From Schizochytrium sp. TIO01 (Eukaryota > Sar > Bigyra > Thraustochytrida > Thraustochytriidae), in contig SMSO01000014.1 in NCBI GenBank assembly GCA_004764695.1, forward strand, positions 2,245,148 through 2,309,147: DNA of 64,000 bases, given 5' to 3'. A program made the translations under genes and the position numbers. The notes under the pieces were generated by a model. That model did not search any database. It saw only the letters and a list, made by a program, of their open reading frames with translations, and was not told the DNA's origin. Shown piece by piece: positions 33,710 to 44,500 of the stretch (within the stretch, counting starts at the first letter, position 1; the number at the start of each line of letters is the position of its first letter).

Positions 33710-36294
33710 TCACTTTGTGCAAGACTCCAAAGAGGTGAAATCCTCGACAAACATAGGTCGCAGTACAAATAAATACACATCAATTCGAGTGACTGGCTTC
33801 AAGCTTTGAAGACTTCAAGTTGACACGCTTTACAGAGTTCACTCAAAGTTTCCCCAAAGTCTCCCTCGTTTTATTCTCCAAATATCGTCGGGCGAGCGAT
33901 AAGAAGAGAAAGTAGTCGCAGTTATCGGGCTCCTTCCTGCCTACCTACTGATGAATGGCCATCGTGCCTCAATCTAGCTAGAGTCGATTGGTTGGATTGA
34001 GAGCACTTTCCTCGTTTGGATGAACGACGACTTCACAAGTCCAACAGGGGTGGAAACTCATGGAATCGAAGGATAGATTGAGGGCGCTCGATCGCGTTGA
34101 TCTCTTTGTAAGTAAGTGCCTAAGGCTGTCGGCACTCCTGCTCTCGTAGTTGTGTTTTCGCTAATGATGACGACTTTGCTTCATGCACTGGCCAAGTGAA
34201 GTTGAAGAAGAACCTGTCGAGCCAGGATGATCATGATATCATGAGTCATGAGTCGTGAGTTCTGACGATAGGAAGGCAATTTTGAGGCCAGTGGCTATCT
34301 ATCCCTTTGTTGTTCGTTGTCGTGGCTTGAAACCTTTGCACAAGGCCGCCCAAAGCCTGCCTTGTTTATGATGCCATCGGGATCGATCTCTTCAGGTTCC
34401 TCCACCAGTCTTATCTTAAAACAGAGAAATAGCGAGTGGCAGGCAAACCGCCGTCGTCGCCGATGACGAGATAAGCGAAAGTACCTGCACTCCCAAATCG
34501 CTGGCTGCGCATTTAGACATCATTCATTGCCTTCGTTCGCCACGCACGCGATGGTGTGATTTTGGGGAGAACGTCAAATCAAGAATGACTCTCAAGACTT
34601 GATGATTGTTCGACAAGCTTCAGTTGAGTTCCACGCATGCATGCTTGGGCCAACTTCGAGACGCCATGTCCAGCGCCAGCGGAATGGAATTAGACAGCGC
34701 GCGTATCTATCATTCGCTCGCTTACGTGCTTCGTTTCAAGTTGCAAACGGCCGCCACTCGTTCAAGCTGTAGGTACACCGAGAGCAGGAGACAGCGCTAC
34801 CCATGAGTGGGTGGGTGGGTGGGTACCTATGATATTCATTCATTCATTCGCACGCACAAACGAAATCGCAGAGCAACGAAGAGAGAGGAGACCAATCGAG
34901 CCAAGCCTCGAGCGAGGTTGACTCGAGGGAGACGGAGTTTAAGGAGCACTTTAGGCTGCCAAGGGTGTGGTGCACCAGAATGATTTGATTGTATTTATTT
35001 GCACACGCCGCGAAGTCCAACCAAAAACCTTGGAAAGGTTCAGGTATAAAGCCTGCTTTAATTTAGTTGGTACTTGAGCGATTTTGGAAATAAACTCTGA
35101 ATACACAATCATGAAAACAATAAATGAAAGAAGAGAAAATTAAAAAAGGCCTTTGAAATGCAATTCGTTGAAAATTGAATTCGCTCCTTTGCCTCATTGC
35201 AGTGTGGCGCTGGTGGCGATGAAGGGAGCGGGTGCTGCCAGAATCGCCCTCCACGCGGGCAATCGTGGACGACCAACTAGAATGCAGAGTTCCGAAGAGT
35301 TAGCTGTCTCAGTGAAATTTGCATTAAGGTCATGAGTGCGAAGGTTTTTTTGACGACTTACAGAAGTAAGTAATCTACGAGTTCAAGCGGGAATGGCGAT
35401 TCTTGATTTGATTGATCATCGCTGGCATGACGTGTTGACGCAAAGGCATCCGCGCAACCAGCTCGAACTCGAGGCGGTAATTGCCTCCCGCGCTATTGGC
35501 AAGGCATTTCGAGCTCGGGCGTACGCATTACAGGCGGCACTTCAGAATCTCAGAGCCGCAAATATCCCGCCACAGACGTGCTCCTTCCTCCTCACTCACT
35601 CACTCCTCACTCACTCACACGAAGCCGCCTGTGATGACGCGTTGTTCTGCGGAACCCAAAATGGCCATGCGCCTTCCATCGACTGCAATTCGCTCAATTC
35701 ACGGCGCTTCTTTCCATGTGTCCAAGCTTTCTGGTGCCGGCCTGCCTCGAGAAACAATCTAAGCGCATGCCGGTGGCGCGGCGCGAAGCACGGCACAGCA
35801 GACCTTCCTTCGTTCGCAGGAGAGCGTTGCAGCTCCAGCCGAACACGCGAGTGAGTCGTGGAGGCATTGTGTGTGTATGTATGTATGTATCTATGTATGC
35901 ATGCATGGGCGCAACTTGAGCGAGACTTCGCGCGTGCACTGACTGACTGCCTGAACGAGTCAGTGGGATGTGGAAACGGTCGTTTGCGTAACCAGCAGCG
36001 TTGGCTTGTAACGTTACAGGCCGTCTGCTTGCCCGAAGAGCCCTCTGTGCCTCCACCTCCATGCGATGCTGGCTGGCTGGCTAGTCATCAATATCAAAAT
36101 GTCAATCAATCCATCGCAAGTACCAAGTCAGCCCTAACTAACTAAGTCGTTGAGGCCATCTTAATTTCCGATCAAACACCGCTGCCGCAACGGCAATGCC
36201 CTCCGAGTCGAACCTAAGCTTGGACTTTGAGATGCAGCTGAAGATGGCCAAAGAGCAATGCATAAATGCTGTTGGTACATTTATGTATATATAG

Positions 36295-36391
36295 TGAATT
36301 GAATTGAATTGAATTGAATTGAATTGAATTGAATTGAATTGAATTGAATTGAATTGAATTGAATCGAATCGAATCGAATTGAATTGAATTG
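36295..36391. repeat. (GAATT)n pentanucleotide array with GAATC block
   Basis: About 19 pentamers over about 97 bp. Three adjacent units at 36361-36375 are GAATC instead of GAATT; the rest are uniform. Confidence 0.95.
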
Positions 36392-36782
36392 AAGCAGAGC
36401 AAGTAAAACTAAAGGTAGTCGAGTAAACTATTCAATCGAAGAGAGTGAGCGCTCCAAGTTTTGCTTTGCTGCAGGACCAGATTTCTGCCTTAGCTCTTTC
36501 TGTAGCCGAGACAGTAGAAACCTGCCTGGCCCACTTCGGAGTGATTCGTTGCCTTTCTTTGTCTTCGCCTTCGACGTCCTCGCGGTTTGAGATAACTTGC
36601 TTATTACGCATCGCCACTGCCATCGCGGAATGGGCTATGAACAATTATAGCTACTCAGCGAGAACTTTTCAACCTTCTGAAGAGAAAAAGAGAAACAGCA
36701 TCTTTGGTCGTCAACTAACTTGACGAAGGAAGCTTTTCATTCGCAAAAAGAAAAAGAAAGGGAAAAGAAAGGAAAGAAAAGG

Positions 36783-36837
<55 letters not shown>
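36783..36837. repeat. (TTTC)n microsatellite, about 13 units
   Basis: Uninterrupted TTTC array preceded by a related purine tract (36745-36780), so the two halves are imperfectly complementary. Confidence 0.95.
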
Positions 36838-37990
36838 CGCTTCAACTTCGAGCCAACAAGTCGCCGGTATGATACCCCCCACCTCTCCATGCGCAAGACC
36901 GACAGACTGTTTCGCAATTCTCCCACAGCTGCGGCTCGGACATGGACTTCCTCTCTCTCTCTCCCTCATAATCTCCCACTGCGAAGAAAATAGTGGAAAA
37001 CGATCACTTGTTTGCAAACTAAAAAATATGATCCCTGATGGTTTGCTTGTTTATTTATTTATGAGTTGCGCTGCCACGACGGGCAAGACCTCGAGCTCTT
37101 TGTGGCTCGGCAGGCCTATGATACGCGTGCTTCGAGGCGCGAAAGGGGGTCCTCGGTGCCCGACAGGCAGCCTCTCTGCGAGCGCCCCCAGCTTGAGCTG
37201 CCGCAAACATGCCATGCATGAGAAGGACCAGCCAACCAAACCAAACAGAGCCCAAGACGCCGAGACGTCAAAAGGCGTTACGAAACGTCGCTTGCGCGTC
37301 CGTTTTGCGCGTGGGTGATTCAGCTCCCCGGGATGCTAAGAGGAGGTTTGCTTGCTTGTTTATTTATTCATTCATTCATTTGTTTATCGATTTAGCTATT
37401 TAGTTAGTTATTTATCACAGCAAGATGTTTAACTTTTTCCCGCGCCTTTGAGCAGAGCGGCACTTCCGTCGCGCCTGTGCTTCTGACTCGACGCCTTAGA
37501 CTTTGGCGGCTTTGCTGCTTCGCTGCTTCTTCGCTGCTTTGCATGGAAGCCGGGTGGTCTGCGGCGGTGCTTGGAGGGGCCACAGGGCTCCTCTGCGGAG
37601 AGAGAGCATCAGAAAAGGGACCCTTGCGCGGCAAGACAGCCAAAGTTCCGTGTGTAGTCCCGGCTTGGAGTTCAAAGTTCGCTGCGACTTTGGATTTCCA
37701 TACTTAGGTACCGATAGTTTTCAGTTTTTAGTTTTTGTTATTTGTTGTTTGTTATTTTTTTTTAAATTGTTTTTAATTGTGGAAACTAAATCAATAATTA
37801 AAATTAAAATTGAAATTGAAAAGGTGCACGAAGAAAAAACTAAAAGCGACTTTTAGCAGCTACGGCAACTTTTTATTATAAGTTTTAGAATGATAGTTTA
37901 GAACTAGAACTCCTCCACTCAGTTATCTCATCCTTTCGTTTCTTTCATTGACCCCTACATCGACTGCAGGAGACCGCTTCTTCGTTTACT

Positions 37991-38073
37991 ATTCATTCAT
38001 TCATTCATTCATTCATTCATTCATTCATTCATTCATTCATTCATTCATTCATTCATTCATTCATTCATTCATT
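37991..38073. repeat. (ATTC)n microsatellite, about 20 units
   Basis: Uninterrupted ATTC/CATT array, the longest of this motif in the window. Confidence 0.95.
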
Positions 38074-39136
38074 TACTATTCATTCAAGCTAACTTTCTCC
38101 CGTCCGGTAGTCAAAAGCGAGGGGTTTGGCTGCGAACGCAACGGGAGACCACTGGCCTGGGTCCCTTCTGAGGAAAAGAAGGCAGGCTAGAACAATGACC
38201 AATAATGAACGGCAGGACTTCGTTTCAGGCCACCTTTCCGATCTCTCAAGCGCCGCTTCTTGTGTTGTTGAGGCCCCCTCCTTGGACCACATACACAGCA
38301 GAGGACATGAGCTGACCAGAAAGTGCTTGGTGCCGCTGTTAAGCGACATGGCCCCATCAGTGCAATTCTTCACACTAAAGCAGACTGACAGGGAACAGAA
38401 CAGGGTCTCGCAGGCCTTAGTTAAGGAAAGTAGAATGCGCCATCGCTGTTGGGCGGTACGAAGGGAAGAGCTAAGCATGCCTTCGAAACTGAGTGTTTCC
38501 TTCGAGGGAATGCTGCAGAAAGCCCGAGGGACCCGGACCCGCTTTGGAGCTTTGGCCCACGAGTTGAGTTCTGGCGTTGGTCGAGGTCGATCATCGAAGA
38601 GGCGACTGACTAGCTAGGGAAACAATGAATGAAGTTGACGTTGTCGGAGGTATCTTGTCTTAATTGTCATAAATCACTGCGTTTTTGTTTTTGTTTTTGT
38701 TTTGTTTTGTTTCTGGTTTTGTTCCTTTTGCTTTTGCTTTTCAATTTGAGACTAAGGTTAGTTTTGGTGCAGTCTTCCTTATCATACATTAGAGAGAGGA
38801 AGAGACAGAGAGATTAAGTTCTTTTCTAAGAGGAAGACATTTAATAATTTTTAATACTTAATTTTTATTAAGTATTCTAAAAGAAAGTGAACTGTAACTT
38901 TTAAAGTTAGAAAATTATGTCCAAGTGTGCCGTCAGCAAAACTAGAATAGAGCTGCAGCCACATCAAGCAAGGCACAAGGGTGCCTGAGACAGATCCTCA
39001 ACAGGACTCGTCCAAAAAAACTAGCAGCGTCTATTGGATATTTTCTTGTGGCTGCTTAAGATCAGGACAGCTGATAAGTTGCTGTTGCTACTGCCTCTAG
39101 GTTGTTAAGCAGCAACTTCTCTTCTCAGACAAAACT

Positions 39137-40825
39137 ATGGTGCCAGACGGCAAAGGTGTGGTGGCAGAAGCGCCTGAAGATTTACGCAGCAAAACTGCGG
39201 CAGCAGGACCAACGAATTCCTTTGCAGCAAGGAGTGACTCTAGCATGGACGACGACTTAGTGCAAAGCCAGTACCAGGATCATGCATCTAGTTCCAACTC
39301 AAAACAGCCTTCACACAGCACTCCACATGAGGAGCTTAGTGAGCCCTCGCTGGCTGACTTCACTCGAGTTGAAGCTGAGAATTCCTCAGACTCTGAAGAG
39401 GCAAATGACTCCTCTTCATCGCCCAACAACAACGACACCCCAGAGGATGATGGCCTTCTGCCCATGGAGGGCAAATGGGCCTGGGTGAACGTCCTCGGCA
39501 GCTTTTTGACTCAATTCATCTGCCTTGGAAACATGTACGCAGTCAGCGTTTTTTTCACAAGGTACCTCGAATATTACCCAGAAGTCGGTGTTGCCGATGT
39601 TTCCTTGATTTACCAACTTCAAGTGGCTCTTTTTATGGCGGGTGGTTTCGTTTCCGGACGTGTATCAGATCAGGTGGGCATCAAGCCGGTTTTCATCTTT
39701 GGTCTTGTCTTCTATGCTGCAGGTTTGCTTCTCGCATCCTTTGCAGTTGAACTTTGGCAGACTATTGTATGCCACGGACTTCTTGTTGGTTTGGGACATG
39801 GTGCTCTATACTGGCCTGCAATTAGCGTAATCCCAATGTGGTTTGAGAAGCGTCGTGCTCTTGCCCTTGGCATTTGTGTGTTTGGCGGTGGTATTGGCAA
39901 CTTTGTCATGGGCGTCGTTGTTGAGGACTTACTGGATAAAGGTGGCTTCCGTTTTGCCCTTCGTATCATTCTGATCTACAGCATTGTGGTTCTTTTTCTT
40001 GCCATGTTTTGCCTCAAGCGCAGGCTACCGAATATCAAGCACACAACTTGGTGCTTCGATTTTGCGCTCTTTCGTGACCGCAACTGGGTCCTCTTTGCTG
40101 CAGCGTCAATGTTCTTCCAATGTGCATATAACTTGCCCTTTGCAGCACTTGCAACGTACTGTGAAAGTCAGGGTCATGATTCTACCTTTGCTGCGTTCGC
40201 TGTTGGAGCCATTGGTATCGGTAGTGCCATTGGCCGCATCAGTCTTGGTGTTGTTGCTGACTATCTTGGTAGAGTTCGCACATTTCAAGGTCTCATTTGG
40301 GGAACAGCCGCAGCTTTGCTCATTTGGAACGCATGTACTAGTCAAGGAGCCATTCTATTCTTTGCCATTTACTTTGGTTTTGTCAGTGGAGGTTTCATTG
40401 CGCTCATGCCTGCAGTTACGGCATACTTCTATGGCGTTCACCAGCTTGGTACCGTAATGGGCAGCTTTGTACTTTTCCTCGTTCCTGGATCCTTTGTTGG
40501 TCCTTATGTTGCAGGTGCGCTTTATGATAACAGTGGCACCTACTGGGTTGCTATTTGGATTTTTGCAGCAGTGGAAGTTATTGCTGCCATCATCTTCTCA
40601 TTTTTGGACCTTACGGACACCTACGAAGCCAAACTTGCTAGAGCAGCCGCCTCTTCTGAGGACAGCACAGACCCCGAGTCGGGTGTTAGACACTTTGACT
40701 CTGGCTCTGATGTTGCATCTACACCTGAAAGCCCTCGTGCACAGAAGTCCTCAAGTGCCAAAAAACGCAACACGCCTAAGCATGATGATGAAATCGAGGA
40801 GGCAACCATCATTGCACAAGTGTAA
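39137..40825 (+). CDS. SLC16/monocarboxylate-transporter-like major facilitator protein
   Basis: A 562-residue MFS carrier with about 12 hydrophobic segments between residues 117 and 495. The start of TM1 carries EGKWAW (111-116), close to the SLC16 signature [DE]G[GS][WF][GA]W, and the cytosolic loop between TM4 and TM5 reads WFEKRRALALGI (235-246), the second conserved SLC16 element. SLC16 members carry lactate, pyruvate or other monocarboxylates with protons, or aromatic amino acids and thyroid hormones in some branches; the substrate here cannot be told. The N-terminal 110 residues are Ser/Asp/Glu-rich and probably cytosolic; the C-terminal 60 are Ser-rich and charged. The TAA stop is followed directly by TAA, and the overlapping AATAAA could be a polyadenylation signal. 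It converges with the myosin gene across 700 bp. Confidence 0.85.
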   Translation: MVPDGKGVVAEAPEDLRSKTAAAGPTNSFAARSDSSMDDDLVQSQYQDHASSSNSKQPSHSTPHEELSEPSLADFTRVEAENSSDSEEANDSSSSPNNNDTPEDDGLLPMEGKWAWVNVLGSFLTQFICLGNMYAVSVFFTRYLEYYPEVGVADVSLIYQLQVALFMAGGFVSGRVSDQVGIKPVFIFGLVFYAAGLLLASFAVELWQTIVCHGLLVGLGHGALYWPAISVIPMWFEKRRALALGICVFGGGIGNFVMGVVVEDLLDKGGFRFALRIILIYSIVVLFLAMFCLKRRLPNIKHTTWCFDFALFRDRNWVLFAAASMFFQCAYNLPFAALATYCESQGHDSTFAAFAVGAIGIGSAIGRISLGVVADYLGRVRTFQGLIWGTAAALLIWNACTSQGAILFFAIYFGFVSGGFIALMPAVTAYFYGVHQLGTVMGSFVLFLVPGSFVGPYVAGALYDNSGTYWVAIWIFAAVEVIAAIIFSFLDLTDTYEAKLARAAASSEDSTDPESGVRHFDSGSDVASTPESPRAQKSSSAKKRNTPKHDDEIEEATIIAQV

Positions 40826-41107
40826 TAAAAGGTTTCTGAACTGGCTATCTTATTACATTTGGGAAATACGCATGTCAACAGAAATGCTCCTTCTGACCTT
40901 TCAAGTTTAAATCCGACTTAGAAGTCTCTGTCGTGCTGCAAACCTCGTGGGAGCCTACTTAGGCATCTCCCGTTTCAGTGGTTCTACCCAATTCTTCTGA
41001 TGCATATTCAACGATGTAGTGGACCATATTCGAATGTATATTATATATCTGCGTTTTAACCACTTTTCTCTTCAGGATTCTGGCATTGACTATACTGTGC
41101 TGGTTTT

Positions 41108-41153
<46 letters not shown>

Positions 41154-41525
41154 CACCTGCTTGTTTAATTCCTCCATCTAGCGTTATCTACTAGCTTGTC
41201 TCTATTCCACCTTACTTCCTTCAGCTTAGTTAATCCTGAAGCGAAAAATGGGGAACAAGTACTTCTGACCGAAATCTAATCTGAAATTAGAAATATAGCT
41301 TTGCGTACAGAAATCATAGAAATCGTGATTGGTCTCAGGTATAGAAAAATTTCACAAATTTGCATTTTTGACGTTTTAGAGAAATTAAAGAAGAAACTGA
41401 TTGCGAAAGCTTGAATGAATGAATTTATGTAAATGTATGTATGTGGCAATTAAAACGTTTGCAGATGAACCCAATGCTTTGGTGTAAGCCAACATAAGCC
41501 TACAAAGGGATAAAGGTGCTTCCAT
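40826..41525. other. convergent intergenic DNA between carrier and myosin
   Basis: 3' regions of both flanking genes. It contains a (CTTG)n array and short GAAT and ATGT repeats near 41410-41445. No gene. Confidence 0.45.
41108..41152. repeat. (CTTG)n microsatellite, about 11 units
   Basis: Uninterrupted CTTG array midway between two convergent genes. Confidence 0.95.
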
Positions 41526-44500
41526 TTATAGCAAGTCGTCTTCGTCTACTTCCGAGGAGAGTTGGCGCTGCGGAGGGGGGAGTGGAGGTCCATTGCCACG
41601 TTTCGGCGGTGGGGGAGGAGGCCCACCTGCCATCGAGACAGGGGCTCTTGTCTGACGAGCAGGGGGGGCTGGAGGAGGCGGCTGTGGGGGTCCTCCAGAC
41701 ATTGCAGGGATACCGGCAGAATCATAATCATTGCTAGAAGAACGCCCAGACCCACGTTTCTTTGGAGGCGGTGGAGGAGGAGGGCCTCCCAAATTATCCA
41801 CTGGTGAGTGTGATACTTGGTGTGGCGGTGGTGGGCCTCCGTATCCAGCAAGTGGTGCTGCCTGTCGAGGAGCTGGAGCCGGCGGGGGGGCACCAGATCC
41901 AAACGACGGGGGGGCGGGCGGAGCTGCAGGCGGGCCGGACCGTGTGCCAGGACCAGAAGCAGCCGGAACAGCATCCTCTGAATCCCCATACTCTTCTTCT
42001 CCACCATTCCTCCAGTCGGTAACACGTTGATCAGGTTCCACAGGACCCTTGAAGGTCTCTTTAGGCAGGGTAATTTTCGATCTTGGACCATCAAACCAAA
42101 CATCCGAGTTTCCTGGAGCGCGCTGCAACGCAATTTCTTCAATGCTCGGCGCAGAAAGTAACGGGCCACACAATAGCGTGCAGTGAAGCGTCTTGACAAG
42201 CCTAGATCTGCCTGCTCGACGTAAAAAGTGCTCCAAATAGTTCTCCAGCTGAGCTGAGGGTGGGAAGGATGCTAAAAGCATAGCCAAAAGGTTCCAGCCT
42301 CTGGCTTCACTCTCGTCTTTTGGGTTTTCGGTGACTTGCTTCATCACTTGACACATCATCTCGTCGACCAAATCAGGAATTGTCAAACCGGTCTCAATCA
42401 AATCTACAACCAAGCTATCCACATTCTCATAGATTTTGTCTCCCATGATACCAAAGATGTTCTTAAATAACATACATGCTGTCTTATGCAGAGACTTACC
42501 AGTCGGTGTCATTGCACTGGGCTCAATGGTAGTGAGAGAAGTATGTATTTTACCAAATGTCGGCGAATGGAAGTGAAGCATATGTACCTTATACTTGCTA
42601 AAGGTGATACCAAAACGCTTTGCAAACTCTTGCGGAGACTTCAGCTTGGGGAAGTGCTCCAACGCAAAGTTATCAGAATTCTCTTGTGAGTCAAAAAGCA
42701 GGTCTTTGTGTGCTATAGAGACTGCAACTGCGCGTCGGTAGTTCTGCAAAGCTACAGCAGCATCTCGCTGACGAAGCAGCTGCCGGTCGCGAGGTAGTCC
42801 TAAAAACTCGCGAAGAGTGCTAAGCTCTTCAATATTCAAGCGAATTTCCTCGCAGCCATCAACAATTACTCGACAAGGCTCAACTTCTAAGGCATCGACG
42901 GCGATACGTGCTTCTCGTGTCAAGTTCTGTACCCAGCGATATAAAGTACGGGCTTCGGCAACCGTCTTATGGCCTACCATGTCTGCTGACTCGCCCCATC
43001 CACATTCACTCTGCATCACCAGAGCTTCATAAAGAAGTTGCTCGCTCACAGCTTGGATCGCAGCCAAAAGTTTTGATCGAGTCTGTCGAATTTGGGGGAG
43101 AAGGTACTCGGCCTCTGCCACCACATTACGCACGTCTGCATCTGCATGAGACTGGAGGTTCAAAGCACGAGCTTGGTCAAGAGCAGGAGCAAGAGGTTCG
43201 TCATTCACAGCCTGAATTCCTTCTGCAAGTTTACGCACAATTGCATCAACCTGCGCACGCAGAGCCAATTCGCCGCTCACAAGACTCAATTGAGTTTCAT
43301 CAAATGTGAACAGCTCATTGGATCCACCCAAGATAGTTTGACCTTCGCCGACCAGGCGTTCGACAAGCTCCCACTCTGGGTCATCAGCATGCTGTGCGTT
43401 ATCCATCGCTGTAATGATGGCGGAGTAAAGACGCTGGGCCCACTCTCCACGAGCCAAAGCATCAACACCATCAACACTCTCAGGCTGATGATCTTTGAGA
43501 CGAGAGTAAGCTGATTGCAATGCTTTGATGTTTTGTCGGGTAAGAGAAATATCAATGTTATCATTGCCTCCAGAGGGCGCACCCACGCCGCAAGAAGCGG
43601 TTGCTTGCGCCAGTTTTTCAGCCATTTCAACTTCCTCCTCCATACGACCCAAGAGAGTCTCTGCTTTATGCGTTACATCCCGTAGGCGAGATCCCTGGGC
43701 AGATGCCTCCGGAGCACGATGAAGAAGAGCACCGAGCTTAGTCAGAGTTAAATTAGCCGGAACATGGGCGACTTCACTAAGAGCCACACCAAGTTCATGG
43801 AACACCTCTCTCTGTGTACGAAAGTTATCTGCACGTGAGATTAAGTCCACAGCTTCTGGATTTCCCTTGAAAGCAAGAGCATCCCGTTTCATATACCGGG
43901 TCATCTCTGAGCATATGCGGTCTAGCTCATCGTAAAGCTTGTCGTCAAAGCACGCATTACCATCACGTGTACGCGAGAGCAGGTCTTTAATCTTTGGTGC
44001 CAAGGTGGATTCCAGACGCAACACTTCCTTGACAGCCTCAGCATCGTAAGCTTCCCTTATTTTGAAGAAGAGGCTGCTAGCGTTCGAGATAGCCGTGTCC
44101 AAATCGGCGATGCGTCTCGAATTGATCGCAGATTGAAGCTCCTTCCGAGCCTTCCGGAGATCAGGTACATGCATACGAACATAAGCTCCACGCATAATCT
44201 TTTGAATCTCTGCAGCTGCGCGATTCAAGACACCTAAGCGCTGAATTTCAAGTGCGCGGTGTTGCTCCGCACGATACAAAATCATGGTCTTACCCAGGTG
44301 GCAATCCTTTGCAGCTGGCACAGTCCGAGAAGCCATGCTACGAAGAAGATCCTCCGCAACCTTGCGCCAGCTTTTGGCCTTCCGGGCTGCCATCCAGTCA
44401 GCGTGAGATACAGCAGAAGGTTCAATGCAGCGATATGTTGCAAAGAATCCTTCGTGGGTCTTGCGGAAGGGGTAGCCACGCTTACGAATTGCTACCGCTT

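Larger units (their letters stand above)
30900..39136. other. 8.2 kb without a convincing gene; microsatellite-rich
   Basis: Mixed composition with many short tandem repeats and AT-rich patches near 31440-31530, 32400-32490, 33335-33420, 37720-37830 and 38680-38900. Frames such as 35393-35854 (+, 153 codons) and 38126-38617 (+, 163 codons) lack recognisable domains; the first ends in repeat-derived sequence. The last 250 bp (38890-39136) is probably the SLC16-like gene's promoter and leader. Confidence 0.45.
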
